NCBI RefSeq assembly: GCF_026343185.1
Contig: NZ_JAPEMA010000003.1
Span: forward strand, 1 to 64,000
Reading direction: 5' to 3'
DNA: 64,000 bases
Source: Streptomyces sp. NBC_00091
Lineage (GTDB): Bacteria; Actinomycetota; Actinomycetes; Streptomycetales; Streptomycetaceae
The translations under genes were made by a program, and so were the position numbers. Below the pieces are notes generated by a model, which was not told the origin of the DNA, did not search any database, and was given only the letters and a program-made list of their open reading frames with translations. Below, piece after piece: positions 1 through 8,075 of the stretch (positions are counted from its first letter, which is position 1; each line of letters opens with the position of its first letter).

Positions 1-237
1 CCCACCGGTCGGCTTGTCGGGCTCGTAGTTGTTCACGGCCTGGTTGTAGAGCCGGATGACGGCCGCGTCGAACTGGGAGGAGCAGGACTCGTCAGGGATC
101 GGGCCGCCCGTCTTCCAGCCGCCGATGGCGCCGATGACATCACCCCGCTTCCCGTCGAAGTTGCGCAGGAAGGGGCCGCCCGAGACGCCGCCTGCGTAAC
201 CCTTGCAGGCGATCTTCAGGAAGTGTCCGAAGGACGC
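1..237 (-). pseudogene. C-terminal fragment of a trypsin-like serine protease, cut by the window edge
   Basis: Reading leftward, the frame contains GYAGGVSGGPFL, which carries the GxSGGP nucleophile motif of chymotrypsin-fold serine proteases, followed by a cysteine and a helix-like tail that runs off the window. Upstream of about position 237 the frame loses protease character and soon meets an in-frame TGA, so the part that would hold the catalytic His and Asp is missing. The DNA there instead encodes another small ORF (216-422). I read this as a protease gene whose 5' half was removed by recombination. A frameshift further upstream cannot be excluded, and the 3' end is not visible. Confidence 0.5.
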
Positions 238-422
238 GGTTTTGTGCCCACCTTGTGGTGGGCAGGGCGGCTGAACGTCTCACCAGTGGGAAACAGCCTG
301 ACCACACTGTCGTCCTCGCAGTTCAGCCAGAAATGTTGTCTCACGCGGCCGTCGAGTTCAGCGAACGCTTCCGCGAACACCTTCGCATCCGACTTGGTCA
401 TCGTGTATCTCTTGTGAGCCAT
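216..422 (-). CDS. Small hypothetical protein, 68 aa
   Basis: The translation starts MAHKRYTMTKSDAKVFAEAF and is acidic, with no signal peptide, membrane segment or recognisable domain. A second Met at residue 8 is an alternative start. The composition (WLNCEDDSVVRLF in the middle) looks more protein-like than the surrounding alternative frames, which is the main reason to list it. Its 3' end overlaps the first codons of the protease fragment in another frame, so it may be the segment that replaced the protease 5' half. No function can be given. Confidence 0.4.
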   Translation of the reverse strand: MAHKRYTMTKSDAKVFAEAFAELDGRVRQHFWLNCEDDSVVRLFPTGETFSRPAHHKVGTKPRPSDTS

Positions 423-510
423 CGCCGCATCTCAGGGGCACACCCGCGCTGTTCTGCCAGCGGCAGAACACCAGCCGGACCGGGCTCGACGATCACTACA
501 GTCCAGTCTC

Positions 511-1236
511 ATGACGACGATTACAGTGCGCACGGTCGAGTACCCGGCCGACGGCCTCACGATGATCGGGCACCTCGCGCTCCCGGCCGGTGTCGACCGC
601 CGGCCCGCGGTGCTGCTCGGACCAGAGGGCATGGGGCTCAGCGACGTCGAGCGCCGCCGGGCCGATGCGCTCGCCGAGCTGGGATACGTGGCGCTGGCCT
701 TCGACCTTCACGGCGGGCGCTATTTGAGCGACCCCGAGGAGATGCTGGCCCGTTGCATGCCGCTGCTCGCCGACCCCGACCGGATGCGGGGCATCGGCCA
801 CGCGGCGCTCGACGTGTTGCGCGCCGAACCGCGGACCGACCCCGACCGGATCGCCACCGTCGGCTACGGCACCGGGGGCGCCATCGGGCTGGAACTCGGG
901 CGCGACGGCGTCAACCTGCGCGCGATCGGGACAGTCAACGCACTGACCACGGGCCGACCGGGCGAGGCGGCGCGCATTCGCTGCCCGGTGTGGGCCGGGG
1001 TCGGGTCGGAGGACCCGATCATGCCACCCGCGCAACGGGACGCGTTCACCGCCGAGATGCAGGCCGCGGGCGTCGACTGGCGCCTCGCGGTCTACGGCGG
1101 CGCCTTGCACGCCTTCCACCACCCGCCGGTCGACCACCCCACGGTCCCCGGCGTCGGCTACCACCCACGGCACGCGCAGCGAGCCTGGCGCGACGTCGTC
1201 GACCTGCTCGCCGAGTGCCTGCCCGTAACGGAGTGA
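511..1236 (+). CDS. Dienelactone hydrolase family protein lacking the nucleophile
   Basis: This 241-aa protein has an alpha/beta-hydrolase fold of the dienelactone hydrolase (DLH) family and no signal peptide. The family's conserved Glu is present (GPEGMG, Glu39), as are the acid Asp168 (GSEDPI) and the His region (His200 or His203 in ALHAFHHP). The nucleophile elbow, normally G-x-C-x-G-G, reads VGYGTGGA, with Gly120 (codon GGC at 868-870) where Cys or Ser is expected. As written it cannot act by the usual DLH mechanism, so it may be inactive or a binding protein. Family length is about 230-250 aa, so it is full length. No clear ribosome binding site lies before the ATG. The neighbours are unrelated remnants. 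Confidence 0.75.
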   Translation: MTTITVRTVEYPADGLTMIGHLALPAGVDRRPAVLLGPEGMGLSDVERRRADALAELGYVALAFDLHGGRYLSDPEEMLARCMPLLADPDRMRGIGHAALDVLRAEPRTDPDRIATVGYGTGGAIGLELGRDGVNLRAIGTVNALTTGRPGEAARIRCPVWAGVGSEDPIMPPAQRDAFTAEMQAAGVDWRLAVYGGALHAFHHPPVDHPTVPGVGYHPRHAQRAWRDVVDLLAECLPVTE

Positions 1237-1641
1237 TCTGGTCGGCAACCGCGATTCCGTGCCGCGAACCAGGCCGGTCGACCGCCACCGGCTCCGCCCA
1301 GTGCCCTGGCTCGTCCTCCGCCATGACGTTCCTTGCATCGCGTCATGCGGTCTCCCGCACGGAGAAGAGGGAGTGCCCAGTCTGCGGGGTCACCTGGACG
1401 ACCGGCACCGACCGACGTCATGACGCTCGCGACTGACCGACAACTTCAAGTGAGACAGCCCTTTGGAGGTGCTGCTGAGAGACAACACCAGCTGAGACTC
1501 CGCCCAAGACCCGTCTCACCCCTCTTTGCATCACCCCTGGTCGGCCCTGTTCTCGTATAGCTACCGCCAGGGGATATGTAGCGCTGAGTAACTGCCATAG
1601 CCCTCGTTTCCCTGCTCCGGCTGCCTCGTTGAGCTGAACGA
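1237..1641. other. Non-coding stretch with no gene called
   Basis: About 400 bases separate the DLH-like gene from the transposase remnant. One short ATG frame (1323-1436) contains a single CPVCG motif but is only 37 codons long and has no ribosome binding site. The remainder is lower in GC than its surroundings and shows no convincing terminator or promoter. It may include the degraded left end of the Tn3-family element, but I could not identify a matching 38-bp-type inverted repeat on the other side. Confidence 0.3.
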
Positions 1642-4054
1642 GTGACTGCGAGGGGTGGGGTGTGGATGCGGCAGGACTGGGAGCCGGAAGACCTGATCGA
1701 GGTCTGGGCGCTGCTCGAAGACGACATGAAGAAGGTGCGGAACAAGTCCGGGGCGACCCGGTTGGGCTTTGCCTTGTTGCTCAAGTTCTTCGAGGTGGAG
1801 GCGCGGTTCCCGGAGTCTGCCAACGAGATGCCCGCGGTGGCCGTGGACTACGTGGCCCAGCAGGTGAAGGTTCCCGCCGGTGCGTGGGCGGACTACGACC
1901 GGCAGGGCGACCGGATCGAGCGGCACCGCAAGGAGATTCGGGAGGCGTACGGGTTCAGGGCGAACACCGAGGAGGACCAGGAGCGGCTGGCCGCGTGGTT
2001 GGCCGCTGAGTTGTGTCCGGTGGAGCTGTCGCGGGAGCGGCTGGCGGCGGCGGTGGCCCGGTGCCGTAACGACCACATCGAGCCGCCGGCCCCGGGCGGG
2101 TCGGGCGGCTGGTGGGCAAGGCGGTCAAGGACTTCGAGGCCTGGTTCTGCCGCAGCCAGGGTGGAGCGGATCTCGCACGCGACGCGCTCGCGTCTGGAGG
2201 ATCTGGTCGCCGGGAGCAAGGACGACACGGCCGAAGGAGGGGACGGTGAGGGCACTGTGTCGGGCGGCGGGCGGTCGCACTTCGCCGAGCTGAAGGCCGA
2301 CCCAGGTGCGCCGGGGCTGGAGAGCCCACTGGCGGAGGTGAACAAGCTCCAGCGGGTCCGGCGGCTGGAGCTGCCCGCGGACTTGTTCGCGGACGTGTCG
2401 GAGAAGCTGGTGGACGCGTGGCGGGCGCGGGCGAAGGAGTACCCGGCGAACCTGGAGCGGATGAAGCCTCCAAGGCGCCTGACGTTGCTGGCCGCGTTGT
2501 GCCATGTGCGGCGGACGGAGATCACCGACTCGTTGGTGGACCTGTTCATCCAGCTCGTGCTGAAGATCAACACCCGGGCGGAGCGGAAGGTCGACAGGGA
2601 GCTGAACGCCGAGCTGAAGAAGGTTCGGGGCAAGGAGGGCATGCTGCTGCGGGTCGCGGAGGCGGCGCTGTCCGAGCCGTCCGGCACGGTGCGGCGGGCG
2701 ATCTACCCGGTGGTCGGCTGGGAGAAGACGTTGAAGGCACTGGCGGCGGAGGCCGCGGCGAACGAGGCCCGCTACAAGGCGAGGGTCCGTACGGTGCTGC
2801 GGTCGTCGTACTCGGCGAACTGGCGCCGGATGCTCTCGCCGCTGCTGGGCGCGCTGGAGCTGAAGTGCAACAACACCGCCTACCGGCCGGTGATGGACGC
2901 GATCGACCTGCTCCAGCGGTACTTGGACCAGCCACTGAAGGAGGGCGCGTTCTTCGATCCGGCGGAGACGGTGCCGCTCGCGGGGGTGGTGCCCGAGCAG
3001 TGGCGGGCGGCGGTGGTGGACGACAAGGGCCGCATCGAGCGCATCCCGTACTAGCTGTGCGTGCTGGTGGCGCTTCGGGACGCGGTGAGGCGCCGGGAGG
3101 TCTGGGTGGTGGGGGCGAACCGGTGGCGCAATCCGAAGGACGACCTGCCGGCGGACTTCGAGGACAACCGGGATGTGCACTACGCCGCGCTGGGTCAGCC
3201 GCAGGACGCCGGGGAGTTCATCGCCGCCCTGCAAGGCAAGCTCCGTACCTCGCTGGACCGCTTCGAGCAGGCGCTGGCGGAGGGCACGACGGGCGGGGTG
3301 GCGATCGTCAAGAAGCACGGCGAGCCCTGGATCAGGGTCTCCCCGCGGGCGAAGCAGGAGGAGCCCGAGAGCCTGGTGGCGATCAAGGACGAGATCGAGT
3401 GGCGTTGGGGCACCATCGACCTGCTGGACATCCTGAAGTGCGCAGAGTTCGAAACCGACTTCATCGCCGAGTTCACCTCGGTCGCCACCAGAGAGAATCT
3501 GTCCAAGGACGTGCTGCGGTGCCGCCTGCCTCGGCACCGCTGAGGCCGAGCAGGTCCTGCGCCGGTTCACCCGGGGAGGGCCCAAGCACCCGACGTACCG
3601 GGCGATCGAGGAGCTGGGCCGCGCGGTGCGTACCTCGTTCGTCTGCGACTGCCTGGCCGACGTCGAAATGCGCCAGGAGATCCACGAGGGGTTGCAGGTG
3701 GTGGAGAACTGGAACTCCGCGAACAAGGACCTCTTCTACGGCAAGGACGGCGACCTGGCCGGTGCGGACAAGGAGTCCCAGGAGGTGTCCATGCTCGCGC
3801 TGCACCTACTTCAGTCCGCACTGGTGCACGTCAACACGCTGCTGATGCAGGAGGTCCTAGCCGATCCGAAGTGGGCGGAAAAGCTCACCGACGCGGACCG
3901 CCGGGCGCTGTCGCCGCTGTTCTGGACCCATGTGAATCCGTACAGCCGGTTCGAGCTGGACATGAACAGCCGTCTCGATCTGGACCTGTCCATCCGGGCG
4001 GCGGTGCCCGGTCCGCGTACCCCGCAGGGTGAGGCTGCCGCAGCCCTGGCGTGA
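1642..4054 (+). pseudogene. Tn3-family transposase, decayed (stop codon, frameshifts, internal deletion)
   Basis: The pieces assemble into a Tn3-family DDE transposase. The N-terminal DUF4158-like part begins MRQDWEPEDLIEVW (ATG at 1666, GTG at 1642). The protein then reads to RIERIPY at 3051, where TAG (3052-3054) interrupts a sequence that continues in the same frame as LCVLVALRDAVRRREVW. The frame closes at 3541-3543, and in the next frame the extreme C terminus resumes at [16 protein letters not shown] and runs to 4054 ([16 protein letters not shown] holds the final catalytic Glu region). Between the last two pieces roughly 250 codons expected in this family are absent, including the stretch with both catalytic Asp residues. 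Around 2095-2160 a frame change and its reversal are also visible. The enzyme cannot be functional. Confidence 0.85.
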
Positions 4055-4093
4055 CACCCGGGCTCGCCCAGGCCCGGAAGCTGGGTGGAGACG

Positions 4094-4129
4094 ACGTTGC
4101 CCGGGACGCTTCAGCGTCCCGGGCAACGT
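4094..4129 (+). terminator. Strong hairpin after the transposase remnant
   Basis: Two perfect 17-base arms (4094-4110 and 4113-4129, core TTGCCCGGGACGC) surround a 2-base centre. There is no T-run, as is common for actinobacterial terminators. It lies 40 bases after the transposase stop and before the PadR promoter, so it probably insulates the padR operon from readthrough. Confidence 0.7.
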
Positions 4130-4192
4130 GCGTGAGCGGCATGTCTACCGCGGGAGCCGCAGGTGTTGAACCGAGTGCTCCACTATTCTGTC

Positions 4193-4232
4193 TTGCTAAG
4201 TACCAGTAGCCAGCGTTACGGTGTACCGGTAC
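4193..4232 (+). promoter_or_regulatory. Candidate padR promoter with overlapping palindrome
   Basis: A TTGCTA box (4193-4198) and a TACGGT box (4217-4222) are spaced 18 bases apart and could form a sigma-70-like promoter. Immediately downstream lies the 10-bp palindrome GTACCGGTAC (4223-4232), and a related half-site (AGTACC) lies between the boxes. PadR proteins usually bind palindromes in their own promoters, so autorepression is a reasonable inference but was not tested. Confidence 0.4.
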
Positions 4233-4268
4233 TCAACATCGCTGACTAGCGCAGGGGGGAGGTATTCC

Positions 4269-4598
4269 ATGGCCAAGCTGCTGACGGAGATGCTCAAGGG
4301 CACGCTGGAGGGCATCATTCTCGCCTCCCTGTCCGGCCGGCCCGCCTACGGCTACGAGATCACGGCACGGCTCCGGGAGCAGGGTTTCTCCGACATCGCC
4401 GAAGGGACCATCTACGCGCTGCTCATCCGGATGGAGAAGCGCGGTCTCGTCGACGTGGAGAAGGTCCCCTCCGAGAAGGGGCCGCCACGCAAGGTGCACT
4501 CCCTCAACGCGCGGGGACGGGAGTACCTCGAAGAGTTCTGGAGGACGTGGGGCTTCCTCACGGAACGACTGGAGCAGCTCCGCGAAGGAGGTAAGTGA
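4269..4598 (+). CDS. PadR family transcriptional regulator
   Basis: This 109-aa protein starts MAKLLTEMLKGTLEGIILAS, the typical N-terminal segment of PadR-type winged-helix repressors. It continues with GYEITARL and the recognition-helix region EGTIYALLIRMEKRGLV, then the wing (GPPRKVHSLNARGREYLEEF). ATG 4269 was chosen over the in-frame GTG at 4221 because GGGGGAGG sits just upstream and the family starts here. It is in an operon with the DUF1048 gene, 2 bases downstream, a pairing common in Actinobacteria and Firmicutes. The ligand is unknown. The palindrome at 4223-4232 is a candidate operator. Confidence 0.9.
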   Translation: MAKLLTEMLKGTLEGIILASLSGRPAYGYEITARLREQGFSDIAEGTIYALLIRMEKRGLVDVEKVPSEKGPPRKVHSLNARGREYLEEFWRTWGFLTERLEQLREGGK

Positions 4599-4600
4599 CC

Positions 4601-4990
4601 ATGTCCGAGGGTGAGAAGACCGGCTTCATCGCGAAGATGATCGGGCCCAAGAAGCGCTGGAGGGCGTACAAGGCGCGCGTCAAGGAGCTTCCCGAGAACT
4701 ACCGCACGGCGGTCGAAGCGATCGAGCGGTACCTGATGCACTTCGTGCCGACCGACGGCGACAGCAATGCGTCCATGTTCGAAGACCTCGCCGACCTGTT
4801 CGAACAGGCTGCGGCGAACGGAACGCCGATCCGCGAGATCGTCGGGGAAGACCCGGTGGAGTTCGTCGACGGGTTCGCCCAGAACTACTCGGAGGGCGGC
4901 TACGTCCCCGCCCGCGCCCGGAAGCAGCTGACCGACGACATCGAGCGTGCAGCCGGCAACGAGACCGGAAAAGACGACACGACGGTCTGA
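4601..4990 (+). CDS. DUF1048 family protein
   Basis: This 129-aa acidic, mostly helical protein begins MSEGEKTGFIAKMIGPKKRW and carries the DUF1048 signature (KARVKELPENYRTAVEAIERYL; later EIVGEDPVEFVDGFAQNY). DUF1048 proteins are almost always encoded right after a PadR regulator, as here, and are thought to act with it, although the biochemical role is not established. The start at ATG 4601 has AAGGAGG (4585-4591) about 9 bases upstream, inside the last codons of padR. A GTG at 4595 is the alternative. No membrane segment or signal peptide is present. Confidence 0.85.
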   Translation: MSEGEKTGFIAKMIGPKKRWRAYKARVKELPENYRTAVEAIERYLMHFVPTDGDSNASMFEDLADLFEQAAANGTPIREIVGEDPVEFVDGFAQNYSEGGYVPARARKQLTDDIERAAGNETGKDDTTV

Positions 4991-5135
4991 TCACACGTCA
5001 GCACATCCCCCTGGGGCCGAGCACCACGTTCATCGCCCGTCTGCACCACGCGGCCGCCGGGCCATGCCCGGCCGACCGCCTCTCGCCGCATGCCTGCGGC
5101 ACCGTCGAGACCGACCAATGCGTCCAAGGAGATTC

Positions 5136-6374
5136 ATGATGGGAAACGGCAGCAACGGCTTATCCGAAGCAGGGCTGCGCCGCCTGCGCGAGGTACTGGA
5201 ACGGCATGTGGAGTCCAAGAAGATCCCCGGACTCGTGGCCCTGGTCGGCCGGGGCGAGGAGACCCATGTCGAAGCGATCGGGACGATGCGCCATGACGGC
5301 GGCGCACCGATGCGCCGGGACACCATCTTCCGGATGGCCTCGACGACCAAGCCGGTCGCGGTCGCCGCGACCATGGTCCTGCTGGACGAGTGCCGGCTGC
5401 GGCTTGACGACCCGATAGATCAGTGGCTGCCGGAACTGGCCGACCGGCGGGTGCTCAAGCGGCCCGACAGCCCGCTGGACGACACCGTGCCGGCGCGGCG
5501 TCCGATCACCGTGCGGGACCTGCTCACCTCTACCTGCGGGCTCGGGCTGGACACGACGGCGATGGGCTCCCCGATGATGAGCGCGTACTTCGAGCAGAGG
5601 GTCTACGGCGAGAACGGATGGATGCTGCCGGCAGTGGAGCCGGATGAGTGGATGCGCCGCCTGGGCACGCTGCCGCTGATGTACCAGCCCGGAGAGCGGT
5701 GGCTGTACAACGTCAGCGACGACGTGCTCGGGGTGCTGGTGGCCAGGGTCACCGGCCAGTCGTTCGAGGCGTTCCTGCGCGAGCGCATCTTCGATCCGCT
5801 GGGGATGAAGGACACCGGGTTCCACGTGCCCGCCGACAAGATTCACCGGCTGCCGCCCCTGTACGCCCCCGATCCGCAGACCGGAGAGTTCACCGTGGAG
5901 GACCAGGCCGAAGGGGGGCACCACAGCAAGCCCCCGGCGTTCCAGTCCAGCGGCGGCGGACTCGACTCGACCGTCGACGACTACCACGCCTACTTCCGGA
6001 TGCTGCTCAACCACGGGAAGCACGGCACCGAGCGGATCCTGTCCCGGCCGGCCGTCAAGCTGATGACCACCAACCGTCTCACGCCCGAGCAGACAGCCGC
6101 CCTTCAGGCTTGGGCGCGCAGCGTCGTCCATCTGTCACACGGTCAGGGGCAGACCGGCGGCTGGGGCTTCGGGATGACGGTGCGCACCTACCGGGGTGAC
6201 TACGCGCCCATCGGCCAGTTCGGCTGGGACGGCGGAGCCGGCACCACGACCTACGCCGACCCGGACAACCAGCTCGTCGGCATCCTGCTCACCCAGACCG
6301 GGATGTCCACCCCGGACTCGGCGCGGGCCATTCAGGATTTCTGGACCACCCTCTACCAGGCAATCGACGACTGA
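5136..6374 (+). CDS. Beta-lactamase/class C penicillin-binding-protein family serine hydrolase
   Basis: This 412-aa cytosolic serine hydrolase is of the EstB/class C beta-lactamase-like family (PF00144). The nucleophile motif SxxK is MASTTK (Ser69, Lys72). The second motif centres on Tyr191 (LYNVSDD), and a GWDGGAGT segment near the C terminus matches the third motif region. Members are esterases, lactonases, transesterases or DD-peptidases. The sequence alone does not tell which, and no signal peptide argues against a periplasmic beta-lactamase. ATG 5136 is preceded by AAGGAG; ATG 5139 is equally possible. It lies 145 bases after the DUF1048 gene on the same strand and may be in the same regulon. 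Confidence 0.85.
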   Translation: MMGNGSNGLSEAGLRRLREVLERHVESKKIPGLVALVGRGEETHVEAIGTMRHDGGAPMRRDTIFRMASTTKPVAVAATMVLLDECRLRLDDPIDQWLPELADRRVLKRPDSPLDDTVPARRPITVRDLLTSTCGLGLDTTAMGSPMMSAYFEQRVYGENGWMLPAVEPDEWMRRLGTLPLMYQPGERWLYNVSDDVLGVLVARVTGQSFEAFLRERIFDPLGMKDTGFHVPADKIHRLPPLYAPDPQTGEFTVEDQAEGGHHSKPPAFQSSGGGLDSTVDDYHAYFRMLLNHGKHGTERILSRPAVKLMTTNRLTPEQTAALQAWARSVVHLSHGQGQTGGWGFGMTVRTYRGDYAPIGQFGWDGGAGTTTYADPDNQLVGILLTQTGMSTPDSARAIQDFWTTLYQAIDD

Positions 6375-6759
6375 CCTGCTTACCTGGTCGAGGTCGGTCC
6401 GGCAGAAGACCTCGGCCAGGCTCCGCCCTTCTACGCCTCCGCGTTCTGTGATCAGCTGCACGACCGGCTCAAGGCAGCCGCTGACGCCCCCTCGATGGAA
6501 CTCGGCGCCGCAGAGCGCCAGGCCCCATCGCAGCAGCACGGGAAGCCGGTCTCGGGGATCACTCGAACCGTCGCCGCCGCTGCAAAGGATCTCGACCCTG
6601 GCGGCCTCTCACAAACGACCTTCCCCGGAGCAAGATCAATGGCGGTTGGCGGAAGGGGTTCCTGCGCGTTCCCACTCCCGCCGACCGCGGCCCCGGCCAG
6701 CCGTGGCGGCCCGGCACCCCGGCGCCCGCGCCCATCGCCCCGGACACCCCGACTGCGGA
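6375..6759. other. Remnant region without an intact gene
   Basis: About 385 bases follow the serine hydrolase. One plus-strand frame reads YLVEVGPAEDLGQAPPFYAS and on to an AFCDQLHDRL-like stretch with protein-like composition, but it has no start codon and soon becomes low-complexity. It looks like a fragment of an unidentified gene left by recombination next to the broken recombinase. No RNA gene or terminator was seen. Confidence 0.3.
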
Positions 6760-7490
6760 CATCCGCATCGGGTACGCGTCCGCCCTCAGTTGGAGGCCGC
6801 GCTCGCCGCCGCGAGGGAGATCAAGGCCCACGCCCCTCACTGCCGGGTCATCTTCACGGTGAACGAAATGAAGAGGCTGGGACGCGACGCCTCAGAGCTG
6901 ACCGTGCTCGCCGACCACCTCACCGCCCACGGCCTGGTCCTGGAAATGCTCGCCGGACCCCTCCAGGGGATGTACGACCCCAGCGGGCCGGGCCGTCTGC
7001 TGTTCGGGGTCTTCGCGGCGATGGCGGAGACGGAACGCGAGAACATCCGGGAGTCCACCCTCGAAGGACTCGACACCGCCCGCAAAGGCAACCACGGTGG
7101 CCGGCCCCGGTCATCACCGACGACATGCTGCACACCGTGCTCCGCCGCCGCGCGAACGGCGAGACCGTCGAAGACGTCCAGCCCGACCTGCTCATCCCCA
7201 CCGGCCGCCGCAAGGGACAGAGCCCCAGCCTCTCCAGCATCTACCGGGCGCTGGCCGAGCACGCGAAGACCCAGGCGTACCCGGAGGCCGTCGAAACGGC
7301 GCACGCCGACTTCGCCGCCCTCCAGCAGCGCGACCACAGCCCCGGCCACGGGCAAGATCAAATGAGACGGGACATCGGGCGCTGCGCAGCGCCGCCCGAG
7401 GCGCTCACCGAGCGCGCCCGCAGTGCAGCGCAGGTGACGACGACCGGGGACGTCGTCCGCGCGGCTCTGGAGCGCGAGCTCAGGGTGTAG
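6760..7490 (+). pseudogene. Serine recombinase (resolvase family), frameshifted
   Basis: The start of a resolvase domain (IRIGYAS) is visible near 6763 but is immediately out of frame, so the normal YARVS catalytic-serine segment is lost. The next frame carries typical resolvase sequence: VIFTVNEMKRLGRDASELTV, LVLEMLAGPLQGMYDP and FGVFAAMAETERENIRESTL, ending KGNHGGRP. Near 7108 another frameshift moves the C-terminal helix-turn-helix (ITDDMLHTVLRRRANGETVE) into a third frame that closes at 7490. With the catalytic region and two frames broken, the gene is dead. It may be the resolvase of the adjacent dead Tn3-type element or belong to a different mobile element. Confidence 0.7.
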
Positions 7491-7668
7491 GCGGCCCGGT
7501 GGTACTGCTCCCAGCGCACTGGGCACCGGGGCTTGCCCGCGGCCTAGGGGACATCGCCCCGCCACACGAACCGGCCAACGCCACCGGATCCGGAGCCCGG
7601 CTCGGCCGGGTCGCGGCGACAGCCTGGTCACTCCGGGGCCGACCGATCGGACAGCACGTCAGTTCGTG

Positions 7669-8075
7669 TCAGTTGTCCACTTTGGCACAGGTGATGATGC
7701 CTCGGAAACTGACTGGTCCGCCATGACTGGCGACCAGAATCGACCACTCGGTGTCCGAGGCGGCGGCCGACTCCACGATGGCCTGGTCGTGTGCCTGACC
7801 GCCTCCCACTGGACACCTCCCCCCAGGAGCTTCTTACCTGCGGGACAAGTCACCACAGTTCCAGCCGTGCCGCCGGCAGACACGTTGATCACCTGCCCCG
7901 GAACCCTCTCCCAGCCGCTGAAGCCGCCGCCGCTGGGTGTCGTGGTCGCAGCCTGATCGCAGGTGCCGGACTGGCTGATCTGGTTGTTGTTCCCCACCAC
8001 GTTGTTCTGCAAGCCGCACACCAGCGGAGACAGCAGGTCACCCAGCAACCCGTCAGCGCACCCGACGACGCACAT
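7669..8075 (-). pseudogene. Frameshifted small, probably formerly secreted protein
   Basis: Starting at ATG 8075 the frame reads MCVVGCADGLLGDLLSPLVC, then an Asn-rich segment (GNNNQISQSGTCDQ) and a Gly-rich beta-type domain (INVSAGGTAGTVVTCPAGKK, LLGGGVQWEA). Near 7795 the sense sequence shifts frame and continues as QAHDQAIVESAAASD, then EWSILVASHGG and ITCAKVDN, with TGA at 7669-7671. The paired cysteines and composition suggest an extracellular protein, but no signal peptide is seen in this frame, so the 5' end also seems lost or out of frame. I do not recognise the family. A sequencing error at the frameshift is possible. Confidence 0.45.

Noticed and set aside
1323..1436. 37-codon plus-strand ORF with one CPVCG motif
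   Set aside because: Too short, only one Cys pair, no ribosome binding site and no partner motif. Possibly the end of a lost zinc protein.
4221..4268. Longer PadR start at GTG 4221
   Set aside because: The added residues do not resemble PadR proteins, they cover the palindrome and promoter, and the strong ribosome binding site points to ATG 4269.
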